The notes below the pieces were generated by a model. That model had not been told where the DNA came from and ran no database searches. It was given only the letters and a program-made list of their open reading frames with translations. Made by a program: the position numbers and the translations under genes. Of a DNA stretch of 64,000 bases, positions 24,631 to 37,097 are shown in pieces. Source of the DNA: Lucifuga dentata (Eukaryota; Chordata; Actinopteri; Ophidiiformes; Bythitidae); contig VXCM01002149.1 in NCBI GenBank assembly GCA_014773175.1, positions 62,001 through 126,000 of the forward strand, written 5' to 3'. How positions within the stretch are numbered: position 1 is the stretch's first letter; each line of letters begins with the position of its first letter.

Positions 24631-27600
24631 ATGGGCTTTGCATAGACTTTCTGCTGTTGCTGCTACTTTTGCAGCATTGTCTCAATTTTTGCTTCAGCAG
24701 TGTTTTATTTAAAAATAAAAGGACTGTCTAGTTGTCGTGCTGGGAACAGGCTCAGAAAACAAAAGGTCACACACTCATTGTTGTTGTAGGTGTCCCCGTT
24801 AATGGAGCTGCTGTCTGCCTTGGCGGGGGGGTAGGAGATGACACTGTTCGCTGAGGCATTGAGCAGCCCACCTCCCTTCTCTGACACCAGCAGGGTTGGG
24901 GCCTCTTGCATACTGCGGCTTTCCTCCACATTGTTCACCTACAGTAGCCAGGAAACAACAGGAGGAACCAAGTCAGCAAACACAAACAAAGCAAACACAG
25001 CACAGAACCACGCCATGCTGCAGGATTTCTCTGACTCCTGTTAAAGAAACATGTATCCATCTCCTCTTTCCTTAAATTCTTTATCTAACTGACCTTTATT
25101 CTTTTCTTCTCCTGCTGTTTGGTATCATTAGAAAGACTGAGGAAAAGTTGCAACTGAGGTAAAACACCACACATATCCCCTCAATGCAGCACAAAAAGTG
25201 AAAGGCTAAATAATTACACTGTTTCAACAATTACAAAGGAGAAAGGAACATTTCTTCCCTGCCAGATGAGGAAAAAAAAGGTAAAATAATGAGTGCAGGA
25301 AGTCTGAGCGAGCAGTGGAGCATGTATTTGGAGAGCACAGTTCAGCTCCTCAATGAAATGTGGTTTATCGGTTCACCAAGCTTCAAAAGATCTAGAGCTA
25401 AGAAACAAAGAATGAATAAACTAAAGAACTAATTCTTGAACAAACACACCACTAAACTTTGAGAATTGATTCAAATACCTTTGCAGATGTCTCATTTAAA
25501 GTATTTGGTTATGTTTTCCAATTTAAAGGGGACTTATTGTTATTTTCCTTCATTTGTACTGTTATATATATCAGTTTTTATAGTGTAATATAGGGTGTTT
25601 GTGTTGAACATTATCAAAGTTGCAAAACTTGACATTGACATGATAGAAATGCATCTAGTAAAACAAACCCATAAGTCCTGAACTACACTGAAAATGTCAT
25701 CTTTGATTAGCCCTTTACTTCTGTAGCATGTTGACATCACTATGTAATGCAAATGAATTTACACGCCAACACACCTGGTTACACACACGTACAAGGCTAC
25801 ACACAAGCACAAGGCTAACAAGTCAGTATTTAGTCAGCATCTCTGATTGGCAGACTTTAGGTGCTGTCAGCTCAGGACTGACACAGCTGGCCAATCAGAG
25901 CAGTTTAATGTTTCTGATACACTTATAACCCAACAGGAGTTTTTATATGGATTTTTTAACCTCGGTTGCACATCAACATTTGTCTCAGTGTATCAGCAGG
26001 TAGTAGCAGAGTAGCCAGGCAGTCATTTAGATGAATTCTTTTGATATATTCCTTTCAGATAAACTGATAGTAAGTAATGTCGAAAGGCTGGATACATGGT
26101 ATCTAGGTGCTTTCACTTCTTTGTACTGTTTTATGTCTTTGTGCACACCTGCAACGGATGTGCTTCTGCTTTCTTTCCCTCAAGCAAAAGGAAATGTCTT
26201 AATCTGTATATCCAAGACTTTCCTGTTTGGTCAGACTCTGCATGAGGGCATTCCTCACAATGAGGGGGGGGGNGGGGGGGGGGGGGGTCACTCTTTCTTC
26301 CATGGGACCAGCAAATTTATCACTGTGACCACAGTATGGTCAGCACAGCTTGAACAGAATACACAATAGAGAGAGTCAGAACGGGTTCTATATTGCAATT
26401 TATGATCAGAGGAATGATGGAAAAATGTTTGAATAAGTTTGAATTGTAAATGATGATGATTGAAGCTGAGCTCCACATGCAAATTAAGATTAAACATTGA
26501 ACATTAAATGCTGTAAAATTAATCTTCAGTGAATAGAAGAGTTAGGAGCTGGTGAATATTGGGAGATTGCACTACCAATCTACTAAATCCCTCATAGAGC
26601 ACAAGCAGAGACAAATATCAGCCTAACCCCCAGTAACAACAATTACATAGGGTGGAGTGCTTGGGTGGGGGAGCTCTGCAGGAGAATCACGTTTGAAGAG
26701 TGAAAGTTATGAATTCCAAAAATGTCGTCTCAGTGCGCAGCACAGCAGCTGCTGGGCCATGAGCAGACTATGAAAGCATGGTAAGAATGTGGGAGACCCT
26801 TGGATCTAAGAAGGCAAAGTGAAGGAGGAAAAGATGGAAGGAGAAAGAGAGAGGGGGCACAGAGCACTGGAAGTTGATGAAGAGGGCAGGAGCAAAGGGA
26901 AGAAGAAAGGTACAGAAGGGCGAGAAGGCAGTGATGGAGGTCTGCGTGTGCAACTGAAGAGGAAGGAGGTAGATGAGAAAAGGAGGAAACCATGGAAATT
27001 AGACAAGCATGATGGTGAAACAGAGCACAGAAAATAATTCGTATTAATGTAAGGTGTGTGTAAAGTGTAATGTCTATATGACTAATACAAACTGAATATG
27101 TAAAGGATTGTGTGGCTGTAGAGGGTGCCGTTAAAAATCAAGGAAGTTGACCTCTATGACATCACAAGGGTTACTTCGTGGTTAAGCTATAAGTTTGAAA
27201 ACTTAAAGACAATGCTAGAAGTTGGTCTTTTCTCCCGGCTGTTGTCTGTGAAGCACCAACAGGAAGTAACCCTTGTGATGTCATAGAGGTCACTTTCCCT
27301 GACTTTGCAGATCTCACTCTAGAGCCACAACATAAACAGCCTTAAGAAAATTGTTTTCACATGCTGAATAATGATCTCCAAGATTGATAAAACTGAATTT
27401 AATGCGAATTTAAAGGACCATACCACCCATTTTGCATGTTTGAGCCTAATATATTCAATTTTCATACACATAACGTTACTGATAATCATTTTCCAAACAT
27501 ACTACTGGAACGGTGAGTTAAAAAAAAATTTTTCTTACCTTCCAGATCGCCATTGGTTTCAGTTCATTCTGGTACGCTATTAAAAACAACTTGTTGATAC

Positions 27601-30600
27601 CTGAAACGTTCTTGGGATAGGTAATCCATCATCACAAACAACACGTGTATTCAAGTTTTTTTTCAAGGTTTTGTCATTTTAGTGTTTAAGCGCAATAAAA
27701 AGCGTGGAGTGAATGTATGTCTCCTCCGGGGAATATAGTCCCNAGTGTTTAAGCGCAATAAAAAGCGTGGAGTGAATGTATGTCTCCTCCGGGGAATATA
27801 GTCCCAAAAAAAGACCTGCGTTCACTGAAAAATTTAAACGACCATGACTTCATAAGGCTGTGTAACTATTAGCAGGCGAAACATCAATTTTTAAGGTGGG
27901 TGTATCGCTTGAATATTTGATTTTGAAAGATTAAGAGATTTTGCAAGATATCAGGAAAGCTGAAATATGGTTTTATCCTTTGGGAAATGATTGTCAGTAA
28001 CCTTACTTTTATGAAAGTTGAATATATTAGGCTCAAATATGCAAAATGGATGGTATGGTCCTTTAATGTGTAAAACTGATGGAGCTTCCCCCTTAAAGAG
28101 GAATACACAGTAAGCGCTGCAGTGAAACTATTGTAAACAGCAACAGTCAGGCTACATGCCAGCTTAGAAAAAAGAAAAACAAAACCTTTGTTGTGTACGC
28201 TTCACAGTCATTTTTATTCTTAATGTAACATGATTCTAACTTGTTTCATGGTCAACACTATTATATGACTGAAGCACACTCTCTATATGGGTGTTTTAAT
28301 CATGTATGTGAAACCAGCCCAGGGTGCTGTCATGCTACATCTGCGCAGTCCTTCAGCACCTCCAGCCCTGCAGAAACCGACCCTATGACCTCATGCAGCA
28401 CACACAATGCAGCTGGCCGAGCCGGGCTGAATGAGGCCAGTGTGTGAGGTCATCAAAGAGAGCCAAGCCTCTCCCTCAGCTCAGCAACACAGATGTATCC
28501 AAGCTCAACCCAACCACAGCCTTAGACTGTCATTGGCCAAAAGGTGCGCTGACTCACTTTGTAGAGCTGATATGTAGGTACTGACTTCAGTGTGAAACTT
28601 TAGAAAAATGAGTAAAATAAAGACGAGGAGGTAATTCTGTTTACTGAAGTTATAACCAAGATGAAAATGTGTGGCAGCAGCGTACACATCACTGTAATTA
28701 CTGTCTGTCTGATGATGTCAGTGAGTCTGGCTCCATTATTAGACACTAGAACTACTCATAGGATTCAGTCCGGGTTGTGTTTGTCTCATTTATTCCCCTC
28801 TGCTCTGACTCCACACCTCTGTGTGCATGATGCCACCCTCTGAGTAATGACAACGCTATAAAAAACAAACACCTCAATGTAATCCAATATAAAAACATGC
28901 ATGTTTAGTGCTTCTTTTGGTGTTTATCACAGTCAGTGTAAGAGGTACAAGGCCTCACTTCCTGCATCCTTCACTGACAAACCTCATCAAATGATAGATC
29001 TATTCAAGAAGCTGCTGATTCTGAGTCTCCGGTGTTCAAAAGTTTTCTAAATGCTGCATTCGCTCATTGATTTTTAAAGGGGATTCTGCAAATTTTACAA
29101 ATTAAATTCAGCTTATTAGTCTTGGGAGCACTGTTCAGCATGTGAAAACAACTGTATAAAGGCTTTATGAAATAAGAGACTATGTGCAAAGTCAGAAAAA
29201 AATTATCTCTGTGACATCACAAATGTTACTTCCTGTTGGTGCTAAAGATGTCAAGTTTAAAAGATAAAAGCATCCTAGAAGTTGGGAAGGTTTATTTTAT
29301 TGAAGTCTAGGAGTGGCTTTTAGTGCTTTAGTTTTGCAGTCTTCAGCGCTGATACAAAATAACCCTTGTGATGTCATAAGAGTCACTTTTCCTGACTTTG
29401 TACAGCGTTCTCTACAGTCAAAAAAGACAGTTGTTTTCAGATGCTGAATGGTGCTGGCCAAGGATAATAAACTGAATTTAACTTGTAAAATCAGTGGAGT
29501 CGCCCTTTAAAATAATTATTCTCATGATGCTGCTTATCAACATCATTTAAAACCTCAGCTTAGAACATCTGTGCTTTTTTATGGCTAAGTCAGTCTAAAC
29601 CAGGCATCATTTGAATTGCAGCAGGTCAAATCAATAATAAAGCCATATCTCAGGTAACAGCCCCATATGAAAGGTATGTTGTTGACATTTAAGAACCTGA
29701 GGCAGCTCTCTAGAAACCACCCGCTTGCTTACTATCTTCTTAGCTGGTTAATGATTACTCAGACTGAAACCAGGTAGTAGACCATGAGCAAACAATCACT
29801 GACTGCTATCAACCCTGACCCTGAACAAAGTGACTCAGTCAGAGGAAACACTGCCTCAGTGGTGTCACAGTTTCCCTGTGGATGTTATAAACTGATTAAC
29901 ATTAACTGTATATATGACACTCCTTTTGGACTTTCAACTCATAACGACAAAAACATATGACTGAAATAAACTGGTGAGCAATATTGCAAAGTCCATCTGG
30001 AAAAATACTAAAAAGGGTCAAAAATTGCATTATATTTGCTATGTTAGAAACCAGCCTTGGATCTGTGTGAGTTTCTCTGCTTGGTTATTTGCCTGCATCA
30101 ACACAATCATCTAACCTGTCTTTATAGCTGATGACTACCTGAGACTGCCACTTTCCACTCTAAATGACTTAGCCACGTAGCTGCAAGTCACAACAACTTG
30201 AAGTGGACCTTCAGTGACTGAGCACAGAGGAGCTGAAGCTGGTTTGCTTCTTATCTAGCAGTGGTTTTAGGCAAATGGACTGTATATATCTTGAAGATGT
30301 TTCACCACTCATCCAAGTACCGTATATACTCGAGTATAAGCTGAGTTTTTATTATCAAATTTCACAAAGCAAATCAGGGGGTTGGCTTATACACAAGAAA
30401 TTCAAATTTGATCCCGGAGAAATTTCCAGGGGTGGAAATACTACTCATTACCACTACCCATGGAAAATAGTTTACCTCATACCTTAGAATGAGATATTTC
30501 CTGACAAAACATCTTATTCAGCACATTTTGCAGCGGCCAGTAAGCGCTGTTGTGATTGGTCAGTTACAGTAATCAGCTGCTGAAATAAATATCATGTCAT

Positions 30601-33600
30601 ATCGGTACCGGTATGTGGATTATTTTCAAAAAAATCACAGGAATACTATGACAATACCCAGAAAAACAGGTAATTTGCTAAACAAATAAATTGATGGAGC
30701 AACATCGGGGGTCGGCTTATATATGGGTTTCTTTAAAAATATAAATTTGCAGGTCAAAATCAGGGGGTCGGTTTAGACACGAGATCGGCTTGCAGTTGAG
30801 TATATGGTAGTTTACTCACACCTTGGGTCAGGTGTGAACCACTCACACAGCCACGCCAGTTTACTGCTCACCACTGACTCAGAACTGATGAACCTACTTG
30901 GATACTGGCGAACTGTTTTCAAGACCAAACAGCAAGTCCATGTACCTAGAAATATGACTGCTAGATACTCAGTCAGTATGTTTTCATGTATGTCAATTAT
31001 ACTTTGATTAACAAACCTAGATTATGTCATTCTTAAATATATTCAAGCACATAACTAATCTACTAGATTATAATCAGCGTAAAAAAATCTTGGCATACAT
31101 TTCCTAACCTGGTGTGTTTTCCCTTGTAAGCTGATTAAAGGACCATATTGGTAATTTGTGCATGTTTTTAGCCCAAAAAATGCTACCTGCATACATGTTA
31201 CATTACTGACAACCATTTTCCAAAACACAAAACTGTATTTTGGAATTTGTGTTATTTTGCCAATTCTCCTAATCTTTCAAAATCAAATGTTCAAGTGATA
31301 CACACACCTTAAAATTCAGGTTTCATCTGCTAATACTTATGCACAGTTGTAGAAGGCAGAGCTGTTTTAACTTTCCAGTAAAAGCCATCTTTTCCTGAGA
31401 CTAGATTCCCTGGTGGAGACATATTTTTTCTGTGTAGCTCCATGTTGGATTGGTTATATTCAGTAACTTCAACAAAAAGTTTTTTCACTAACTGCAACCA
31501 GTGGAAGGCAGAAAAAAATTCTAAAATGTACTGCTCCAGTGGAATGTTTTCGAAAATGATTAGCAGTAAGGTAATGTGTATGTGGGTTGTAATTATTAGG
31601 TTTAAACATGCAAAACCACCAGTGTGCTCCTTTAAGTGACAGAATCCTATTGATTCCACCAATGTATATGTCTTACTCTACATTTTGCGTTAATTACAGT
31701 ACAGACAAAAGTGGGAATATCCTGTGTATGTAAACATACTGAATGACCTGATGGCTGAGAACCTTCATATACATATGTGTCATCTTCTTCTAAAAATTAC
31801 TGATGGCCAAAAAGTTGGGTCATTTAGGGCCAAAATCAGACTTTAATTTTAATCTGATACAAACCCAGTCTTGTTAAACTGTTACTTCTACTCTGTTGTC
31901 TCTTACCCATTCTTCTACATCTCTTCCCTCTGGGGCCTTCCCACCAGTGATAGGCTCTTCCCAGTAGATGTTGGGTTTCCCGTAGCGCCAGATCTTCCCT
32001 CGTGTTTTGTTTGCAAAGAAAGCAGCAACAGCTAAGGCAATGACAACCAGGAATCCACAAGCCATGGCCACACCCTAGATAAACAAGAAGACAGGAGCAA
32101 ATTTTGGAATGTTCTCAAGGAGATAAGCTTAAATTATCACAGCTCTAAGATAACTCAGGTTTATCTTAGCACAAAAAGTATAAAAATGCAAGTGTGTAAC
32201 ATCATCACAAGAATATCATAAAATGCAGTATCAGGCATTCCAAATGTAACAAATAACAAACAACAGATTCAAAACAGCATATCACACGTCTAGATAAGAA
32301 GGGAAGCAGTAAAATACCATCAGACTCCAGAAAACAATAGTTAATTGTTAGTTATATATTAATTAGGCATATAATATGTGTTTATATAGTGAGAAATGCC
32401 CATCACAAGTTCTTAAACTCAGAGCTGTGTCATCAAATTACTTGTGTAGTTTAATCAACAGTTCAAAAATCCACAAAAAAAAAAAAGAATTTTATAATGA
32501 TATGAAGCAGAGAAAATCAGTAAATCCTCACATGTGAAAAGTTGGAACCAGCAAATGTTTGACATGTTGACTAAAAGTGTGGTCAATTCACTTTCTGTTG
32601 ATTGACTGATTGATTATGTAATAATTTAAGCCCTGAATACACTAATTATACAGATTATTTATCTCACTTTTCCTACAGTGACAGTTTTAACAAAGAATAG
32701 ACAATGAATAAAATACATATGAAGCCGAGCATTTCATTACGTTCATTCTGGGAGCAAACCTCAGGTTGATATCATGTACTGACTCCACCCACATTATTTA
32801 CATCAACACATTCTCCAGAAGCCACAAACCTCCTGTGGGTCCACAAAGCAGTAATGGTAGAGATACTGGTTGTACATGGGGAAGCCTCCCACTCCTCCCA
32901 TCTGAGAGTAGCTGGTCTGGTAGAGGCTCTGGCACATCATGAGCATGGGATTGTACATCATGCTGGAGGAGCCCTGGGCCATGGGGTTCACCCCAACTAT
33001 ATACACGATGCTTATGATGCCCTGAGAAAGACACAGAGTTAATACTTTTGATATTTATGATCATAACGTCTGCCAGTCACTTATCAGTCACTTACAGTAC
33101 TGCTCAGCTATGATTAAGACAAAGACAGCAAGCATATCATCCTTGTGAGGGTATAAGGTTCAGTAATGAATCCCCAAATCTTATGTTGGACTTTTGATTC
33201 TCTCTAGTTTGTCTGCTTGTCAGTGTAATACTACTTGCTGAAGCTCACTAATCAGCTGAAATCATTAAAGGCCCATACTGACCATTTTGCATGTTTGAGC
33301 CTAATATATTCAATTTTCATACACATAATGTTACTGGCAATTATTTCCCAAAGCACACTACTGGAATGGTGAATTAATTTTTTTTTTTCCTACCTTCCAG
33401 ACCACCACTGGATTCAGTTCATTCTGGTATGCTATTAAAATCAACTTGTTGATGCTTGATATTTAATTTTGAAAGATTAAGAGATTTTGTAAAATATCAA
33501 GAAAGCTGAAATATGGTTTTATCCTTTGGGAAATGATTGCCAGTGTATGAAAATTGAATATATTTGGCTCAAACATGCAAAATGGCCAGTATGGTCCTTT

Positions 33601-34795
33601 AAAAACAGACTAGTTCACACGTGTGTGGTGGGATAAATTGATTGAATTGTGATTGAATCTCCACTTATTTTTCCAATTCTGAATAAGACCTTTTTGAACT
33701 GAGGACTCTCTCCATGTTGACAATCTATAATCTTATCATCTCCTGAAGTTTTGGAATAAAGCACAGAGCACAGAGTTCCATTTAAAAACACTAATCATAG
33801 TCACACTAGTAGTAGTAGTACTACACAAGGAGCTGCTAAATGCATTAGAAATACTTTTCACAAGATAAGAGTGCTAAACCCAGGATATTGTTTGATTTGG
33901 GACATATTACATCAGTCACAACTGTAGGCAGGAGATCAGACATTTTTCCATATAAGACAGTCTGATTCTTATATTTTTATTCTGTATTTGAATATAATTA
34001 ATGTGTATTTACTTACAGAGCCACATGATGTAAATAACATTTCCTCTCTTGTTCCCCTACAAATCTTTTTGTCTCTCTAATAGTCTGAATGAATCACTCC
34101 ATCACCATTGTTATATTTTATCTTTCCTCCACACAAGTTGGTTGGAGATTCAAACAGCAGAAAAGTTTAAGGATATAACATATAGACCCCATAGTGTATG
34201 TTAGTGTTACCTGCAGGACAGCCATGAGGATGCTGCTTATCAGCATGGCCAGGTAGAACTTTCTGGTGCGGACCATGTTGGATTTCGAGAAGCTTGCGAT
34301 GAAAAATGCCAGTGATGCTATGAAGTTAATGGCTGCCATGGCGATCATAGCATTTTTGGCTGAGTAAGGCGAAATGTAAGAGCCGTAGCTATTGCCGTAG
34401 CTGCCGCCGTAGCCACCATAGCCTCCATATCCTCCATATCCGTAGCTGCCCATGCCGTATCCGCTTCCATATCCCATCCCTGAACCATAACCCATTCCCA
34501 TGCCATATCCATACTGGTAGTCCCACATGAGCGTGGAGGCCACACAGGCGAAGATCCCCACACACAGCACAATAACCACAGCCATCATGGCCTTGACGAT
34601 CCCAGGAGGAGAAAGCCATTTGTAGAAGTGCTGTGGTTTGTCCTCAATGTAGTAAGAGCCCGGTGGAGGTGGGTAAGGGTCGTACTCACTCTGAGGGGCC
34701 TGGAAGCTGCCCGGTGGGCCAAAGCCATTGTTGGGTGGTGGGCTATAAGGGGGACTGTAGACGGGTGGGCTGTCGTAACGCTGCTTGTCAAACAT
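20397..34795 (-). CDS. ocln: Occludin, complete, 8 coding exons
   Basis: Minus-strand exons in order: 34211-34795, 32830-33021, 31907-32074, 24775-24938, 23721-23939, 22338-22509, 21931-21972 and 20397-20498. All phases match, giving 547 aa, close to the roughly 522 aa I recall for human OCLN. The N-tail is Pro/Tyr-rich (PPVYSPPYSPPP). A four-pass MARVEL domain follows: TM1 about 65-90, a Gly/Tyr-rich first extracellular loop about 91-144, TM2 about 147-169, TM3 about 180-205, a second loop with a Cys pair, and TM4 at the start of exon 3. Exons 6-8 encode the coiled-coil occludin/ELL domain (DYKREFDADLREYKRLCAEM, ending MVKDYDKYHS). The protein belongs to epithelial tight junctions, where the C-terminal domain binds ZO proteins. 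Its position next to nr2f6 suggests a second teleost paralogue. Confidence 0.96.
20585..21397 (+). mobile_element. Decayed hAT transposon with N-terminal transposase fragment
   Basis: Flanked by the 8-bp direct repeat TTCTAAAT (20577-20584 and 21398-21405). At about 20870-21010 the plus strand reads RKIDHENQEFTDER, then YKYAFILP, then after frameshifts VCLIC and SVAVIKSVNAK. This matches the BED/zinc-finger-like start of hAT transposases and of their domesticated relatives. At least two frameshifts and a stop show it is dead. It sits in the last occludin intron. Confidence 0.8.
23130..23400 (+). mobile_element. tRNA-headed SINE in an occludin intron
   Basis: The A box TGGCTTAGTGG (23142-23152) and B box GGTTCAATTCC (23186-23196) have tRNA-like spacing. 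They are followed by the fish SINE body CTTTCTGTGTGGAGTTTGC, then ATGTTCTCC. The tail ends in ATAAAATAAATTTAAAAAGG. It is a SINE, not a functional tRNA gene, because the tRNA part lacks a clean cloverleaf and continues into the SINE body. Confidence 0.8.
27109..28097. mobile_element. Second-family MITE interrupted by a TTAAAGG-type MITE
   Basis: The left part (27109-27408) carries the family-2 pair of ACATCACAAGGG and GATGTCATAGAGG blocks and runs to AAAACTGAATTTAATG. The right remnant (about 28065-28097) reads TGTAAAACTGATGGAGC and ends in CCCCCTTAAAG. The intact copy at 29074-29510 has the corresponding end sequence uninterrupted. The intervening 27409-28066 is a family-1 MITE. Confidence 0.75.
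27409..28066. mobile_element. TTAAAGG-type palindromic MITE, copy B
   Basis: Starts TTAAAGGACCATACCACCC and ends GGTATGGTCCTTTAA. It contains a single N at 27743 flanked by an exact 62-bp duplication (27681-27742 and 27744-27805), so its apparent length is probably inflated by the assembly. Confidence 0.85.
29074..29510. mobile_element. Second-family MITE, copy 3 (intact)
   Basis: Starts TTAAAGGGGATTCTGC and ends GGAGTCGCCCTTTAA, giving inverted termini. Internally it carries paired GACATCACAAATGTTAC and GTGATGTCATAAG blocks. It has no coding capacity. Confidence 0.8.
30320..30807. mobile_element. TA-flanked element with CCGTATATACTCGAGTATAAGC termini
   Basis: Bounded by TA at 30318-30319 and 30808-30809. 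The left end CCGTATATACTCGAGT is roughly inverted at the right end (TTGAGTATATGG). A reverse-oriented relative, about 390 bp, lies inside the hAT element at 47603-48590. The TA duplication suggests a Tc1/mariner-superfamily derivative. There is no transposase frame. Confidence 0.7.
31135..31635. mobile_element. TTAAAGG-type MITE, divergent subfamily, copy C
   Basis: Starts TTAAAGGACCATATTGG and ends GTGTGCTCCTTTAA. Its interior (ACATGTTACATTACTGACAA near the left end) is closer to the copy at 51903-52472 than to the main subfamily. Confidence 0.7.
33265..33602. mobile_element. TTAAAGG-type MITE, short copy D
   Basis: Starts TTAAAGGCCCATACTGACC and ends CAGTATGGTCCTTTAA within occludin intron 1. 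Much of the central block is missing, so this is an internally deleted copy. Confidence 0.8.
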
Positions 34796-34806
34796 CCTTC
34801 ACTGAT

Positions 34807-34810
34807 GCTG
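34807..34810 (-). other. Acceptor of an upstream 5' UTR intron of occludin
   Basis: On the minus strand TTTTCCCAG precedes CATCAGTGAAGG and then the ATG at 34795. Only 12 bases of 5' UTR therefore belong to the first coding exon, and a non-coding first exon must lie further upstream (higher coordinates). Confidence 0.55.
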
Positions 34811-35772
34811 GGAAAAGAAAACGCCAAAACAAAGAGAGTTTGAGTCAGATCTGACAGCAAGCGTACTGTACAAATCCAGGAAAAGCTGTGTGACTGATAT
34901 GAGTAATGCTATATGGAGCGATACGGGGAAAGTAAGGCGTGACTGACTGTGCTGATGAGGTTTGGTAACCTCGTGTGTAAATGTTTTACAAGAAAGTGAT
35001 TTATGAGGGAACAGGTATGGGGTTTCTATTTGTGCCAGGTTGAGTAAATTAGGTTATTCAAGGAGCACAAACTTCACAGCTTATCATAAAGCAGATCTGG
35101 CCTGCTGTCCTACATTAGCAGAAGTTAGGAATATTCCAGGTTTGACCTCAGGTTCAAGTTCTCTAAGGCAGCAAAGTCAGAAGGAGCATGGAGACGTCGG
35201 TACCAGGAATGAGAGCGCAGCCAAACAACAATATTTCTCTTTCTGCTGCTTCACAGGCTGTGGGAGTCTCTGTTCAGCCCTCATACTGTCCAGTCAGGCT
35301 TTGAACATTTTAAATCCCTACAACTAAAAACCTTGTTTCCTTTTTGTAACTACCAGAGATATGTGAGTCCACAGTATAAATGGATTAACAATGGCCATTC
35401 TTCCACGCTGTGCCCCGCAAGGAGTGGGCTGCCAAATCAGCACTTCAGGGCAAAGTTTCTTTAACAGACAAGAAGTGAAAATGTTAATGAATCTTTTTCC
35501 TTATTTGATGACATCTGTTATCTCAGACTCTGAAATGAACACGATGGACTTTGCTGACATATCAAACTTGTAACATGACCTGTTAAACAGAAGAAAGAAA
35601 AGAGCTTCCAAAGTGAAAGCGCCTTGCTTGCAAAAATATAGTATTTTCATCATCATGCAGATTTTGTTGCAGCCACTCTGATGCTTTCTGCTCTGTGTGT
35701 GCATTACTACTTTCAGTATATATATATTTTTTACTTCTTTATGTTACATGATGCTGGACATCTAGACAGACA

Positions 35773-36190
35773 CTCAACTTCCACCAAGGCCAAAGAAGCC
35801 TAGAAAAATTTTGTCTTTTTTGGAATAATAACACTTAATGGCTTTATTTATAAAGCAGTTTTTAAAATGTATCTGAATCCGGAACACTGCACCTATTTAT
35901 ATGCCTGATTTTATTTTATTTTATTTTATTTTATTTTATTTTTTTTGCATGCTTTTAAGAAATTGACAAAAATGTGGAAAAACATCCTATCTCACAATGT
36001 TACATTTGTCCAATGTTTCTTTAAAAATTCTGGATCCACCTCTGGATCTGGATCTGCACTGAAATGTAATGGGCTTTTACCTGAGTTCCACTGGGCTTGC
36101 ACCAAGTTTCATCAAAATCAGTTCATAACTTTTTGAGTAATCACGCAAACAAACAGATGCAGGTGAAAACATAACTTTGGGAGGAAATGG
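35773..36190. repeat. CCACCAAGGCC-type fish repeat, copy 1
   Basis: Begins CCACCAAGGCCAAAGAAGCC. It contains GGATCCACCTCTGGATCTGG and the phrase CAAGTTTCATCAAAATCAG, then ends near ATAACTTTGGGAGG. A TTTTA pentanucleotide run sits at 35909-35942. A second copy is at about 61880-62290. Non-coding. Confidence 0.55.
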
Positions 36191-36919
36191 TCCATTAAGA
36201 TGGACTCTGTGCAAAGGACTGTCTTATTGATCTTTGACTTCCAGTAGCAACATAACCAATGCCCTTATATTACAGTTTGACACAGATAAACACTCATTTT
36301 AAATAGCAAAAAAACCTTTTTCTCTGTATCTACAATCCTGCTCCTGTTCAGCCGCCTTGGTTGGATTGTGAGGGAGGTAATGACAGATTTCCAGCCGTCC
36401 AGGGGCCTAAACACAGACACACAGAGACAGGCGGAGAGAGAGATGGCCCCTGGCACTGCCCCCAGCCTCCAGCCTGAGGTAATAACTCTTCTTTCTTTAT
36501 GAGGCTCTGGCACGCACTGCTGAAAGGGTCTCGCCTCAGAGCCTCCCTCCTAGACACCTTCCCTTCATTCCTCTATATCTTTCATCCCCCACAATCCCCC
36601 TAACCCTACCTCTCCCCCGACCCTCCCTCCCCTGATAACTTCTCGCCTTTGTTTTTGGAGCAGGAGGGGCAAAAGTCAAGGCTGCTCGTCGCAGGAACAG
36701 TGTTACCATGGAGTCACAGGGAAAAAAAATTGGGGCTTTGTCCAGAGAGGATCAAACAAGGGCTCCTCTGTCCTGCTGCTGAGTGTAGCGGGACAGAAGA
36801 AAAGAGGCTGTAGAGAGGAGGACAGGTGAACGTGTAGGTGTCAGGTATCCTCCATTGTTCATCGGCAGGCTGTACTGTGGTCTGAATTATCATCAAAGTT
36901 TAGTACAGACACAAAGAGC

Positions 36920-37043
36920 AGTAGAAGAAGAAGTGCTACTAGTAGTAGTAGTAGTAGTAGCAGCAGGGGTAGTAGCAGCATCAATGGTAGCAGTGGCAGT
37001 ACAGTAGCAGTAGCATTAGTAGTAGCAGTACTATTACCTGAAC

Positions 37044-37097
<54 letters not shown>

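Larger units (their letters stand above)
24939..31906. other. Large occludin intron filled with repeats
   Basis: This 7-kb intron separates the MARVEL-domain exons from the cytoplasmic-tail exons. It contains a G-run with an N at 26273, interrupted and complete MITEs (27109-28097, 29074-29510 and 31135-31635) and a TA-flanked element (30320-30807). No additional exon is recognisable. Confidence 0.7.

Noticed and set aside
25840..25905. CTCTGATTGGC ... GCCAATCAGAG inverted pair with CCAAT-like boxes
   Set aside because: It lies deep in an occludin intron without other promoter features. An 11-bp inverted pair with a long loop is weak evidence.
34345..34860. Several overlapping open frames opposite or out of frame with the first occludin exon
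   Set aside because: They are shadows of the GC-rich, repetitive Gly/Tyr codons. The occludin frame has clear homology and splice support.
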